From NCBI GenBank assembly GCA_025642065.1, contig JAODUP010000268.1, forward strand, positions 170,001-234,000: 64,000 bases of DNA, in the 5' to 3' direction. Source of the stretch: Paralvinella palmiformis. Its lineage: Eukaryota; Annelida; Polychaeta; Terebellida; Alvinellidae. Shown here piece by piece: positions 51,446 through 63,609 of the stretch. Below the pieces are notes generated by a model. It did no database searches, was not told the DNA's origin, and was given only the letters and a program-made list of their open reading frames with translations. A program made the position numbers and the translations under genes. The first letter of the stretch is position 1; each line of letters opens with the position of its first letter.

Positions 51446-53765
51446 TGTTTATACCAATTAAATTGTCCACAAGCTCCCCGGCCATATTTTAACAGAGGGT
51501 GTGCTCATACGGGATAATTCGCCTCGCAAACCTGTGGTGGGTCCGTACCTACCTCTGAACTTTTCATTACACGCAACGTATTTACTATTACATTCCACAC
51601 CAAGACAGTGGCGAGCCCGAGGTATGGCCAATTTTTGGGCCTGCTCCATTAGCTGCCCAATTTTCTACCTGCCGTATGCCGACCTCCTCCACCTCTTGCC
51701 GCATCTTTGAGGATTTCATCGAGCAGATCTTGGAGAATCTCGAAGACCAGATGCCATACTTCTTTTTCACATCTATGGCTAACATTTCATCTCCGAGGGC
51801 TCGAATTTCTTGGATTTGTTTCATGGAGAGATCTCATCTGGATGGTTTTGTTTTTCCACAAATCGTGTGCTACCGAATTCTTGAAATGGAAACCTGTGTG
51901 ATATGCTCTGTAGGCGCTGAAACCTGTTGTGTATACCCAGAAATATATTGTATATAGGGTCGGCTATATGCTTGGTGGATTCTGGTTAGATAGTGGATTA
52001 TGGTTCATCCGGTGATCGAAACAATACGCCTGGTCACGGATATAATTTCCTACGAGAAATGTGGTCAGATAGGTATATCGGGTGTTCCGCTGGAGGACGG
52101 ATACATTTGTGCTGGTAGGCCCTGGTGCTAATTGAGCCGCTACTCTTATTTGGTTTTTACTCGAGACACGTCTCCTTCGCGTTGTCGCGAGTTTTACCCT
52201 TTGTGTTGTCCAATCAGTCGACGTTGAACTGCCTCCTGTCTTTTGGGTCGTAACACCAGAGGAGCTCGAGTTTGCAAACGCAGGGTGGTTGGCGGGATAG
52301 CGGGCATACTCGAACAAGATGGACCATATACTCTACGCGGAAGACTACAAGGTCGGCAAGCTTGGAATAACTCTATAGCCCTCGTTATCTTGCCGGAGCC
52401 ACCTCCTCCATTGAGGTAGCTCAGGGCATGGCGGTTCATACTATTGCAAGTGCCTGTGTCTCGGCTCAAGTCATGTGTTGATTGTGCATTTAGCGTTTCA
52501 GCCTCCACAATGTGGAATAGGTTACAGGTAAATATTAAAAATGTGTCGTCTCTTAAAATGTTTTAATCCGTTCTAAAAACAAACCTTTTCACGGTTTCCT
52601 TCAGAGATAAAGAAAGGTGCTCCTTCGGGGAGTAGTTCTCTTCCCTTTTGTCTGGCCACTAGATCCTGTCGGTAGCCATTCAACCGGGCTCCTCTTGAGA
52701 GAATCGCCATCTTAATGTGCTGGTTCCAAGGTAGATGTACTGGCACTGAGACTCGTCGTAATTGGTCACGGCCAAGTCGAGGTGGCACATCTCCGGGGCA
52801 CCTACAAGACTGTCGCTCTGGCGAGTATGGTAGACAAGGTAGTCGAGCACGCACTGGTCCGTGATAAAACGGTGGGTAAACATCTCGCCCTCTTCCTTGC
52901 TGTCCTGCGTGAACTTCCCGATCACGCTACAGGTCTGGTCTCTCCTGTGGAGAGGATGGACCTCTTTCTGAGCTTTAAACGCCACAACAGCCTCTTTTAT
53001 GTCGAGACGGGTCAGAAGACCAGTCTTCAAGAGGTTTTATGAAGAGCTGAATTGGGCTCAGCCACATTCTTAGAATTACTTTCCATATCATGACGGGATG
53101 GAGGCCTTCGGCAAACTCTCAGACGCGTACGTGGCTGAATCCTGCTGAAACCAAGGGGCAGCTTCCCCGCGGCCCTCAAAGCTCGCTGAGTAACAGGCCC
53201 TCATATCGATGCTCACGACGTCCTTCGTTTCGTAGAGCTCCGCGTTACACAGGTCTCTTCCAAGAGATGGTCAGGAGTCGGGTTCCAGTCGTTCTTTTCC
53301 TTCGTGATGACGCTGGCTGCATGGTTTACGCCGATAACCTCATCATTCTGCTGCCCTTCTGGATTGTCCTGCTGAGCCTGCGTGTGGTCAAAAACAAACT
53401 GGTCAGTCGACAGGCACTTCTCATAGCAGGGGTCAATAAGTACTCCAGATTTTCTACTTCCTCGCTGGGTAAGTTCCTGGCTTCTCATCGCTCCTTCAAA
53501 GTGCTTCAGTAATCTTAGCGCGACGCAGTTGAGATATCCGTCGCGAGTAGGTGACATTGTAATAGAGCCGGTCGATCCCCTCGAGAGCCCCCGGAGTCTA
53601 CCCTTCGCGCAAGCCAAAAGCCTGGCGGATTCCCCTTACCGGTGGGCGAGGGCGTATCGACGTTAAAGGCGTCCAAGTCACAGATCTGACCCAGACAGGC
53701 GAACTCGCTTGCAAAGGTCCGGGCCCCAGGTTTGCGACTTGTAAAAATGGATCTTGCGGGGTAGG
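51446..53765 (-). mobile_element. GC-rich remnant of an unidentified element with a helicase-like fragment
   Basis: Base composition is clearly GC-richer than both flanks, and readings with protein character lie on the minus strand. HALSYLNGGGGSGKITRAIE (about 52436-52375) is a Walker A P-loop, with Ile in place of the usual Thr. It joins, after an apparent internal deletion and frame change, FRVEYMVHLVRVCPL, like the SRVEYM C-terminal end of a helicase family seen in repeat-associated invertebrate proteins. Upstream pieces include SRGARLNGYRQDLVARQKGR and ELLPEGAPFF (about 52710-52610) and TQAQQDNPEGQQND (about 53375-53335). No piece is complete. The class of element is not established. Confidence 0.5.
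52436..52590 (+). mobile_element. CR1-like LINE tail fragment inside the GC-rich remnant
   Basis: CGGCTCAAGTCATGTGTTGA, GTGGAATAGGTTACAGG and ATCCGTTCTAAAAACAAACC match 46115-46265 at most positions, so it derives from the same LINE family as the fragment at 45845-46440. It interrupts the minus-strand readings of the host remnant. Confidence 0.7.

Positions 53766-53767
<2 letters not shown>

Positions 53768-53828
<61 letters not shown>
53768..53828. repeat. (ATT)n tail of the minus-strand LINE
   Basis: About 20 copies of ATT, reading (AAT)n at the 3' end of the element. Confidence 0.9.
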
Positions 53829-53829
<1 letters not shown>

Positions 53830-53947
53830 CCAAACTTATAAATCGCTCTTTTCATACTTAAAGCTTGTTCAAAAGCGCTGTACATAAACTTATGGAGAAA
53901 AAAAACATATAAGATATAACAAATATAATACGATTATTTCATAACAA

Positions 53948-53953
<6 letters not shown>

Positions 53954-54006
<53 letters not shown>
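53954..54006. repeat. (TA)n microsatellite within the LINE 3' UTR
   Basis: A TA run of about 52 bp. Confidence 0.95.
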
Positions 54007-54010
<4 letters not shown>

Positions 54011-56064
54011 ATAACTGAAAAGAAGAAGAAAAAGAAGAAAAAAATTAATTAAACACCCAAACGGCTCCAGAACAAATACATTTTCAGCAACATCTTAAAA
54101 ATGTTCAGTCTTTTGGATTCACGAATGTGAGCTGGGAGTGTATTCCATAGCTTGGCTGCTGAACACTGAAATTTCTTTCGCCATAGCTAGATGTTCTAAC
54201 TCTTGGAACCACCAATGTCACTGAACCCATCGAACGTAGTATTCTTCTTGGTTGATAAACTGTCAAGATGTCAGATATGTATCTTGGAGCCTGTTCATGT
54301 AGGGCTTTCTACGTGTGCATCAGGATCTTAAATTGCACTCGATACTTAACAGGCAACCAATGCAGATCCTTCAATAACGGTGTAATGTGACTCCGGCGTG
54401 ATGTTCGGGTTACAATCCGCGCCGCCGTAATCTGTATACGTTGTAACTTGTTAATGGAGGTCTGGGGCAGTCCATTGAGCGTTACAGTAGTCCAAACGTG
54501 ATGTTATAAGCCCATTAACCAGTGACTTACTTGCATCACTTGTTAAGTAACGCCTAATATGCCCAATGTTACGGAGTTGGTGATAGCCAGCCCTACAGAT
54601 ATTATTCAACTGTGGCTCCATATTTAGTGCAGAGTCAAAGATAACACCTAAGTTCCTCACAGTATTCACTGGTGTTATATTAATGTCACCAAAACAAACA
54701 GTAACGTTTTCCATATGGATGGCATTATGCTTAGATGTGAACAGCATAACTTCCGTCTTGTCACTATTCAGTTTGAGCATGTTTGTACGCATCCATCCCT
54801 CAATGTCAGTAAGACAGTTCTCAATGAGTGAGACGGATTGTGCTTTCACAGCGTCTTCCTTCGCTTTGAATGAGATGTATAGTTGTGTGTCATCTGCATA
54901 AAAATGGTAAGAAAGTCCATGCTTTTAGAGGCTTAGCATACATGGTGTATTTCTTCGGGCCGAGTACCGAGCCTTGTGGTACACCATATTTCAGGAGTAC
55001 TGGCTTAGAATGCTCGCTATCTATGACCGCTACCTGGAAGCGGTCTGTAAGGTATGATGTTATCCATTTGAGATTCCCAATACATTCTCAAAGCGACTCA
55101 ACAAGATTCCATGTTCGAGAGTATCAAATGCATGACCAACACTGTGACAAAACCATTATCAAGAGACTCGAGGATATCGCTTGTACCTTCAGAAGTGCCG
55201 TCTCTCACGATGAGAGTCTTCACTTCGTCTTCTGATGCGTGAGTAAACCTCTCCAGTGGTGTATTTACAGATGAGGTATCGACGTCCTGCTCAATACTGT
55301 ACATCTGATCTAGCTGGAGGTCACGTCAGGATGTTTTGTATCTTATTAATAAAGAAAGAGCTGAACATCTCGGTTAGTTCACTGGGATACCCTGTCTGGG
55401 GAAGAGATGTTGATCCCCTGTCGCCAAGCAGGTGTTTGGCCACTTTGTATATGCCCTTCTGGTCATGGACGCAGGCAGTGATCTTTTCAGAATAGTAAGC
55501 TATCCTGGTTTGTTTTAGGAGTTTATTCACCGCAATACATTGATCTCTATATATTTGGTGGTTAACAGTCAAGCGACTCTTTTTCCATCGTCGTTCCAGT
55601 TTTCATCGGAGATGTTTAGCTTTAGGTAATGTATCGGTGTACCATGGACAATCAGGACGCTCTGTAATAGTTCTAGTACGAAGAGGTGCATGCTTATCAA
55701 TAAGTGATGTTAGTCCATTTGTAAAAGCAGTCACCAAACCATCTACATTACTTTGTGTAGTTTGTAACATGGAGGAAACTACGATGTCATGCTTAAAAGC
55801 CTCCACATCTATGGCACGTAGTTTTCCATATGAAACAATCTTCTACGTGTGAGCAGGTTTCAGCAGGATTGTGGTGAATCCTACAGCGAAGTGGTCACCT
55901 GTCAGTTTCCCAAGGTGGTCGCAAAGTCCCGGATCAGTGGTGGTAACGTCCGATATGATGTGACTGGACGGATATGAACACACCCTATATGAAAATATGG
56001 ATGGAGAGCTTGCGAGCAATTTCATGGGTATACACACACTCCGCCAAGTACAACCAGATGACAT

Positions 56065-56700
56065 TTTCGAGGTATATTGATATATGGATATATAAGGGTA
56101 TATGGATCGACTACCTTAAATGAGGAGTGGCATGAACGATAGGGGGCTGGTAGGGCTTGTAGGACGATTTAACAGGTATGGTGCCCTTTATATGTATTTT
56201 ATTGTTTCGGGAATTATCTCATTTTACCATTATAGTCAGATTAATTCTCTCCAGACGTTTTGTATATATTTGTTTGTATAATCATAGGTTAAATTATGTT
56301 TGTAAATAGGTGTTACGGTCGATATTTGTACACATCTATAGGATAAATAGATAGGTCTTTGCCCTGAAAATTATATTTTGAGTGAAAATATAACATTAAG
56401 GGGTAAATTTAATTAATCCTAACTTATTGTGAGTAGTGCATGTTGTCTTGGATAATTTTTAATATTTCGTGTTTAATTTTATTAAGTAATTAACACAAAT
56501 TTGGTTTTGTTATGAAGGTTAATATATAAATACAAGTATATTACTAATTTCCATCACTTATTAGATCGTATTTTATCTCGTTGAAGTTACCTGTCTCAAA
56601 TGTCCAAATATAAAAACTCCTTTTAAATGTTGTATCTCGATCACTGTATATCCAAGAATTATACAACTAAACAAATTATTTGTTATAAATACATCTAAGG

Positions 56701-56752
<52 letters not shown>

Positions 56753-57124
56753 CAATTATATAGTATTATATTAGACATGTTTTATGCTGGATATCCGTTT
56801 ATTGGATTAAATAAAACGTTATTCAATTGAACAAATTCACTACTTCCATATTATACAAATTAATTGCGTATAAATGATAAATCAGAACAAATCAAGCAAC
56901 ATATAATATCCACACTCAGATTAATAACCTCACAACTTATACCAGAAAGCTTATAATTATATAAACAGTCGGTGGTTTAGGCTCTCTGGTTTAGGGACGT
57001 TTGTGAAACAAGTGCTGACACCTGGCGAACGTTTGTTTTGCTAATTGAAACGATAGAGGAACGATAACATTTTCTGTAATAATCTACTCGCAGCATTATT
57101 GTATTTTCCGGATTATAAAGCAGA
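56065..57124 (+). other. Upstream region and presumed 5' UTR of NSRP1
   Basis: AT-rich with a TA run at 56705-56749. The last ~150 bp before the NSRP1 ATG are less AT-rich (TGCTGACACCTGGCGAACG at about 57010), and the promoter and start site most likely lie there. No TATA box at a convincing distance is evident. Confidence 0.35.
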
Positions 57125-57153
57125 ATGTCAATCACAATAAACGGCGGCAAAAA
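57125..57153 (+). CDS. NSRP1: NSRP1 first coding exon
   Basis: ATG at 57125 opens MSITINGGK and ends in two bases (AA) before a perfect GTGAGT donor at 57154. Joined to the acceptor at 62267 it restores a Lys codon and continues KYGLTIPN, giving MSITINGGKKYGL. Animal NSRP1 proteins begin with a short variable leader running into YGL(I/T)(I/L)P, so length and phase both fit. The intron would be 5,114 bp. Evidence is the ATG, donor, phase and fit; there is no transcript. Confidence 0.68.
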
Positions 57154-57223
57154 GTGAGTACCTAAAGGCTGTAATATGCTTACATAATTGCCCATTATAA
57201 TTAAATATCGATCGGAATAGTTC

Positions 57224-57288
57224 TGTATTATCGTCCATCCGAGACTATAGATCTACTAGATCTATAGTCTCGGATGGACGATAATACA
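57224..57288. repeat. 65-bp perfect palindrome in NSRP1 intron 1
   Basis: 32-nt arms around a single C at 57256. The left arm runs through TCGTCCATCCGAGACTATAG and the right arm is its exact reverse complement. It starts 70 bp after the exon 1 donor. Confidence 0.95.
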
Positions 57289-59219
57289 CACATCTAGAGG
57301 TCTAGATAGACTCATAGAGACTAGACTCACTAGGGTAAATCTATACGCCGATAATACGGTATACCATTTCTTTCCTTCAGTTTTTTAATTGATACTATAT
57401 CGAATTATGTAGTCACAATGACTGTTGGATCTAGTGTTACTATTAAAAATGCTCAGATGTTGAGTCACATGAATTTCATGATGAAAAAGTCACAGAAATA
57501 AATCACAAACTGAAGCTCGATATTATATATTTTTATTTATTGGAATGAAAATTTGGTGGAAATAAAACAAATCAATGTACTAAATAATAAATTCTGACAC
57601 AATGTTAGTAGTTTAGGGCAATGTTCTGTTCCACCCGATGCCACAAAGAAATTTTGTGACAGTCTTGCAACCTTCAATACAATCATTGAATCAAGACACA
57701 GGTTGTGAAGTTGCTCTTTCAGCTGTACATAGCAGCAATGAACATGTCAATACCATCCTGCTAGATGACTGTACTCACAAGTTGGTACAAGGATTATTGT
57801 TCGTGCTTGGATTGTGCATATCTCAATGATCTGAGGAATCCGGGACATTTAGCCAACAGACGTTTAACTAATATTTGCAGGGGGGACATTTAGTGTCCAT
57901 TGGCTAAAAGTCCCGATGCCAGATCTCGGACAAACATTAGTGGAAATACGAATTTAACAGATATACGATTCTGGAGAAGATACTGAAACTCACTTTAACC
58001 TGGGATATTTTAGATGCTGCCGATGTAAAACCACTCTTAATATTAGGTCACAAATCTCTGCACATTAAGAAAACAGTGACTGTGAAAACTCTAATCTAAG
58101 CATCACCTGTCCAGTTACAGACCCATGCACAAGATGAAGCCAATATCTTTTATCTACCTTCAATTACCACTAAGCATGACCAGTCTACCATTACCATATA
58201 AGACCTGAACATTCCATTATAATAAATAAGACATATATTAATAAATATCATCTTCTGAACTGAATAAATTAAATTTGTGACTTTGTTTCCTAGATTTGGC
58301 TAATAGTTGTCTAAAGACCTTTGGTGCCATGGAAAAGTTACCATCAATGTAGACAGTGTTGACTGAAGTAAGATGTCTCAGACCTTCTTTGCTAACGAAC
58401 ACAAGTAGGCGGTCATTTATATTTGGGCACTAAGCATGACCTGCCTAGTTACAGACCTATGTCCAAGATGAAGCCATTGTGTTCTATCTACCTTTATTTA
58501 CCACTAAGCATAACTAGTCACAGACCCATGCACAAGATGAAGCCAGTATCTTTCATCTACCTTTACCACACAAGACGTAAACATTCCTTTACATTTTTTT
58601 CTGTGACCGTTTCTCAGGTGACTTTCCTCCCTAAATTCGACCTTACCTGTTGGGCGACACAATATTTTTATTTCAAAATGCTTCATCATCAGCAAGCAGT
58701 ATAAAATGTTGCCACAAAATCACTTGCATTTCGGAAACATGGCACATTTAGCAATGATGTATTTTAAGCTAAGATTCCATATACTGGTACGTGATGTGCA
58801 AAAATGGAAAAGCATGTAAACAGATGAGAGCACTTCCATATGTCCTAAGATCTCAGTGGAGTAGCATGGCTTTTGGTCAAACTCTGTGGTAGCCAAATTG
58901 GTCAGACTGTTCCTTAATGTAACAGACCTTCAACAGCAGCAAACACACGTACATTATACAAAAAATATTTATGCGTGACTACAAATGGTGCTAACTTTAA
59001 AATTAATCCATTTGGGAAAACAACCAAAAAAATACCTCAAAATCACCAGAAAAATATAGTATTGCTGCCCAACCCCAAAAGTGGCTGCCCTGTTCAGGCC
59101 ACACACACTATGCCACTGTACGATTTGTCCTGCAGCTGCATATAGATATATAGATACGGCAAACTGAATCACTCCATGTATAAATTCGTAGGCAACTTCG
59201 TAAAAAAAACGGATGGGGA
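57289..59219. other. NSRP1 intron 1, left part
   Basis: Contains a repeat of ~75 bp in three copies (about 58100-58190, 58432-58503, 58504-58575; shared ACAGACCCATGCACAAGATG). No exon is recognised. Confidence 0.5.
58100..58575 (+). repeat. ~75-bp repeat, three copies (two adjacent)
   Basis: Each copy holds TAAGCATGACC-like, ACAGACCCATGCACAAGATG, then ATCTACCTT and a short run of ACCACTAAG. Confidence 0.75.
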
Positions 59220-59410
59220 ATCCAGAATATGACACCAGGGGCAGGTGTTTCCCGAACAATTTGATGGGATTTTAGATTTTCTGGTCAACCTGAGGTATTG
59301 TTGGAATTTCTCTTCATCAAATTGGAGTTCCTTGACCAGATTATGGTATGCTCCTTGGTGAAGCCAGTTCCTGTTTAAGTCATGCACCCAGGGTTGTCCG
59401 GGAAATACCA
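59220..59410 (-). pseudogene. PIF/Harbinger-type transposase N-terminal fragment
   Basis: The minus strand reads PWVHDLNRNWLHQGAYHNLV and KELQFDEEKFQQYLRLTRKS (about 59397-59275). This matches the start of Harbinger nuclease ORFs, which carry a G.(Y/F)H.LV.EL..D.E.F..Y.R(L/M)T pattern. The reading then drifts, and the DDE catalytic part is absent. It lies inside NSRP1 intron 1. Confidence 0.6.
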
Positions 59411-59699
59411 GAGTGGTATTTCCAGGGAAATACTGCCCTGTCCAATACTTCCAAAATGGGAAATACCTTTTTTGCATATTATTAATGTAATATTTTTCTG
59501 TTTTGCTTTTCCATTCATTGTTTTTTTTTATAACTTACTTACCAAAATATCATTCCTTCATGTTATGATAATACAAATAAGAAACATGTATATAAAATAT
59601 ATTGTATATATAGAAACATGTGTATCAGTATATATATTTATTGAACATATTCATAAATTTGTAATCATCAGTCAGTGAGTCACACAAAACAAATTACCA

Positions 59700-60060
59700 A
59701 TCTACGTCTTCCTTCCCACAAAGGCACCTATAAGTATAACACATAGCCAACTTGGAGGCTTTATCCAGTCAAAGATGATTTCTCAACTTTGTCTGTATTA
59801 GTATTAGTCCCAGGTTTGAGAAGATTTGCTCCATAGATACTGCACTGGCTGGTAGAGAAAGTAATCTCAATGCAAGTGATGACACATGTGTTTTCATCTT
59901 TATCATTAGTATCAAGTGGCCTCTTATGTGGAGTATTCTTTGTGACTGCACCACACTTTATCTTATGACTCCTTAGTTTATCACTCTTGGCACTGACTGC
60001 TGTCTCACAGTCCCTACACTTGGCGACAGTCTTGCCATCTACTTCACACAAGTGTACATA
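59700..60060 (-). pseudogene. hAT transposase remnant, BED finger joined to C-terminal domain
   Basis: On the minus strand, EVDGKTVAKCRDCETAVSAK and SDKLRSHKIKC (60045-59953) form a BED-type zinc finger (C-x2-C...H-x4-C). Further on, in another frame, LLSLPASAVSMEQIFSNLGL, ILIQTKLRNHL and LDKASKLAMCY (about 59880-59735) match the hAT C-terminal dimerisation domain. The long catalytic middle is missing, so this is an internally deleted, dead hAT copy within NSRP1 intron 1. Confidence 0.7.
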
Positions 60061-62110
60061 TTCCAGATAGGGTCTTTAGGCTTCATGGTGCTTGTATTGG
60101 TTGTGAATCAAGTTGTGTAGTAACTGTATAATGAAAATTGCCATGATATATACCACCTCTATCCACTTTATTATATAAGCTATTCTATTACACTCCACTA
60201 ACCACTGAGATGACTTCATATGCCAGTATGCGATTTCATTGGTGAATCTATTGTTTTGGAATGAGAGATCATGTCCCACCTAGTATCACTTTCAATGGGG
60301 GCTCAATTAGCAATTTGGGTGACTGTATTGGATTTCCCGGTAATTCCCATTATTTCCCAGCGACCTGTATAACACAGAAGTGGGCTCCACGTACAGTAAC
60401 AACTGCAGGTTTACACTCAAAAATATTAAATGCAGAGGATCTCATCCACAGTATGAACACTCAATGTAAGACATATCTCACTCAGGGTTAGGTTTCTTCC
60501 TGGAAGAAAGGTATTTCACTTTCAGATAGGAAGAAGTGGGTTTTTACTGGGAAGAAAACATTTTTTCCGGGAAAAAATTGGGAAGAAACTCCCAAGGGTA
60601 GGGTCTGTGACAACAATCAATTAATCTGGTGAGAGTTTAGCATCCTTGTAACTGGGATGTAGAATATATGCCACAAGGTGCTCCATTGTGATGGCTTGGT
60701 TGCAACATTTAACAAATCATGTACTATTACTAATGTGTAAAAAGTGAGGAATACCAAAATTGAGGCTCCCTTTAAAGGGTCTTTGTCCAGTTAATCAATG
60801 AGCAAGTGGATTCCAATGATCCAAGCAAATTAATCAATTAGTAAATCCCATGATCAGCAGTTCCATGATGTACTTTTAAAAGACACTAGTTAATATTTAT
60901 TGTAATAGTTTAGTGAACATTATTCATTAGTTATTAAATAATGATGGATTAATGGGCAGCAATATGGCAATTTTATTCTGGCTCTTATTGGGTTGAATCC
61001 TATACTGTTATATGTCAAGGATGACCCAAACATCTTTCCTTCAGCTGGTAGGAAACATGATGCGCGTATATTATAAGTCAAAATGCTTCTGAGAACTCGC
61101 TTTTCCGGGTTTTCCCTCCTAAAAAAATCGATTTAACCACAAATATTTGTGGTACAATTATTTTCAATATGTTGCTCAAAACAATTCAATTTTAGTTTCT
61201 TCCATTTGTCCCCAAATATTTGTTGCAAACCAACAGATATGAGGACTATATCCTATTATAATTTTTTAAGTACACATGTATATGATTATGAATAGCATGG
61301 AAAATATATTTTGAAAATGGCAAATCTAAATTTGGGTGATGATTTTGTACCATTTTGGGGTTTCTTCCCAAAATAGAAGGGAAGAAAGTATTTCTTCCAT
61401 AATGGAAAAAAAACAGTTTCTACAATGGTTATTACCATCCATGGAAGAAACATGCCAACTCTGATCTCACTTCCATTCAGTTTCACTCAAGAGTGAACTA
61501 TTGGGAAAAATAAACAATAACCTATCAGGCCTAAAGCTCACTTAATGCGCTTATAAAAGATCTAAGACACCACTCCCAAACATGTTATTTGCTCCAGATT
61601 GGTATTCCCAGAGAGGAGTTCAATTAATGTTTTAACATATCTAAGAATTTCCCTACATCATACTAACTACTCTGTACAAATTGGTTTGCAGTAAAAAAAT
61701 ATTAATCTATTAACGAAAACAATTGTAATCAGTATCATTTAAAAACAAATTTTTCATAAATGGGAATGTGTTAGACTTATAGTTATAAACATTACATTTA
61801 CAGTAAATTAAAGGCAAATTAGTCTGAATTAATGAACAAAGGTCAGAATTGATTTTATCATAAATATCTCTGTCATTGATGATTTTAGAGACAACCAATG
61901 AATTATTTCAACAACAATAGGCACTATTCATAATTGTATAACAATAAATAATCAGATGGTTTAGTCTAAGAATATATTTGCTTTAAAGTTTGTGAGAAAA
62001 TAGATAAACATATTATTCTGGAGTTAAGTTGTTTAAGTTTAACCTCAACACTAGTCATACCTGAAACATACAGCCAAGGGTTGACTGCCAAGGTAAATAA
62101 ATCCCACAAA
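60061..62110. other. NSRP1 intron 1, right part
   Basis: Around 60480-60600 and 61330-61450 there are GGAAGAAA/TTTCTTCC-rich stretches that can pair with each other. No exon is recognised. Confidence 0.45.
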
Positions 62111-62119
62111 CGCAAGTAT

Positions 62120-62192
62120 TAGCCAGAATCAGACCCACAATCTAGAGATTTTTAGCACGGTGCTCTAATGACTGTACCATCAGAACACCTGC
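62120..62192 (-). repeat. tRNA-like SINE head, minus strand
   Basis: On the minus strand, TCTGATGGTACAGTCATTAG with GAGCACCG, then TGTGGGTCTGATTCTGG, resemble A and B boxes. Confidence 0.4.
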
Positions 62193-62267
62193 TATGCTAG
62201 CTTAAAAAATATAGTATCATCAGTATTACTTGTCAGCTGATTATTACTGATATTTTCTATTTGACAG

Positions 62268-62355
62268 ATATGGCCTGACTATTCCTAACAGAGCTAAGGG
62301 TAAGGTCGTAGCAAGAGCTTCTGTTTTCTGTGACGATGACGAGGATGATGAAGAG
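62268..62355 (+). CDS. NSRP1: NSRP1 exon 2, conserved N-terminal motif
   Basis: NSRP1 (CCDC55) is a nuclear-speckle protein that influences alternative splicing and binds SR proteins. The exon follows TATTTGACAG and encodes K-YGLTIPNRAKGKVVARASVF then CDDDEDDEE, ending GAG|GTTGTT. Human NSRP1 has the same order: YGLILPKK, a basic stretch, PSVFGNDSDDDDE. The phase-2 start fits exon 57125-57153 and the phase-0 end fits exon 63610-63675. Without splicing the frame meets a stop 33 bases after the donor. Confidence 0.82.
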
Positions 62356-63609
62356 GTTGTTAATTATAATATTACTTAACCTAGACAGAATACGAATGGT
62401 TTAAATTTAATTGGTAAAGTAGAGGTAGCATTTTAACTGAAATCATTAGATTATTTAATGTGATTCTGAACTAGCTCTGAGTGAGTAGATTTCGATGTAA
62501 GTCTCTTTCCTTATGTCAGATCATCATATGTGGGAGGTCAGGATTCAAATCCTAATTGTGGGACTATAGTGGGGGGGGGGAATTTGTCATTCAACTGGCA
62601 ATTTTCTTTAGTGAATATGATATTATAAAGATATATGCCAAATTCTACATTGATCAGAATTAATCCCCATATAGATAAGTATTAAGTTACATACTATTTG
62701 CATTTTTTTGCATTTGAAATATTCAGCCACATAAAAATGTCAATTTAAGCATTACAACCCATATTTCAATCAACATGTAATCCTTACCATACAGTTCATA
62801 CAAAAACCAACTAGAACTTTGTAAAAATGTAATAGCTTTTAACACCATAGACCTCAAGGTAAGAAGATTCTTTATGTCTGTAACTAAATGATTATTGAGA
62901 TATCATTGATAACTTATGGTTATTATCACATGATAGATCTAGAGCAGTTGACACTTACTGGTGTCTATCATTTCAAGTCTTAACCATAGTCAAGATCCTC
63001 TAACTTAATTACTCATCCTGATTATAAACATGTAATGTTCTCATCGAATAATACCTCTTCTGGTTCTACCATCATATACGTGGCAGTAATATGGAATACT
63101 CCAAAATATTATCAATCAGAGTGTCCACAAAATGGCTGATTCTAATTCAGTAAGGGTACAATCCTATTTTATATACAATGATGTTGTGAGTCTAGAAGTT
63201 AATTTTTAAATCGGTTTATATTTGGAAATGTCTTTTTTTTGTCACACTTATCATTTGTTAAGATGTATGATATTTAGACAATTGGATCAGTTAATCAGTT
63301 ACATATTGTTATTTATGTAGTTGTCCTACTTAACATGTTACTATACATATTTAAGTGATCACAAATATCTGCTGACCAATTAATAGTTAGCATCCAGTTA
63401 ATAAAAAACAAATGTATATCATGTTGTACATCTGGAATGTTTCAATAAAACAAAACTTGTAAGTGGGAAACAAATGCCACTGTGACACTAGATTATTTTC
63501 CTTAAACATTGATATTTATAATAATAATTTTGGGATGATCAGTTTAAGCTTAAAGTTAAGCCATAGTCATTAATGATAACTAATATTTGTGATTTTTTGC
63601 TGATTTCAG
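62356..63609 (+). other. NSRP1: NSRP1 intron 2
   Basis: 1,254 bp between GAG|GTTGTT and GATTTCAG|AAT. It contains a tRNA-like fragment near 62530-62575 and a poly-G tract at 62571-62580. Confidence 0.7.

Larger units (their letters stand above)
53768..56064 (-). mobile_element. CR1-like LINE, minus strand, internally deleted
   Basis: On the minus strand the order is: end of endonuclease (ISDVTTTDPGLCDHLGK and GDHFAVGF, 55970-55880), EAFKHDIVVSSML and PLRTRTITERPDCPWYTD (55806-55625), LLKQTRIAYYSEKI (about 55525-55480), then a gap in reverse transcriptase, LKYGVPQGSVLGPKKYTMYA (about 54990-54930) and LTDIEGWMRTNMLKLNSDKT, EVMLFTSKHN (54810-54720), and RLDYCNAQW (about 54480). The 3' UTR ends in a GCGC stem-loop and an (AAT)n tail at 53768-53828. 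Motif A and the FADD box were not found intact, so much of RT is lost or scrambled. Confidence 0.8.

Noticed and set aside
52782..53512. Plus-strand ORFs of 86 and 140 codons
   Set aside because: Antisense shadows of a GC-rich remnant whose recognisable motifs are all on the minus strand.
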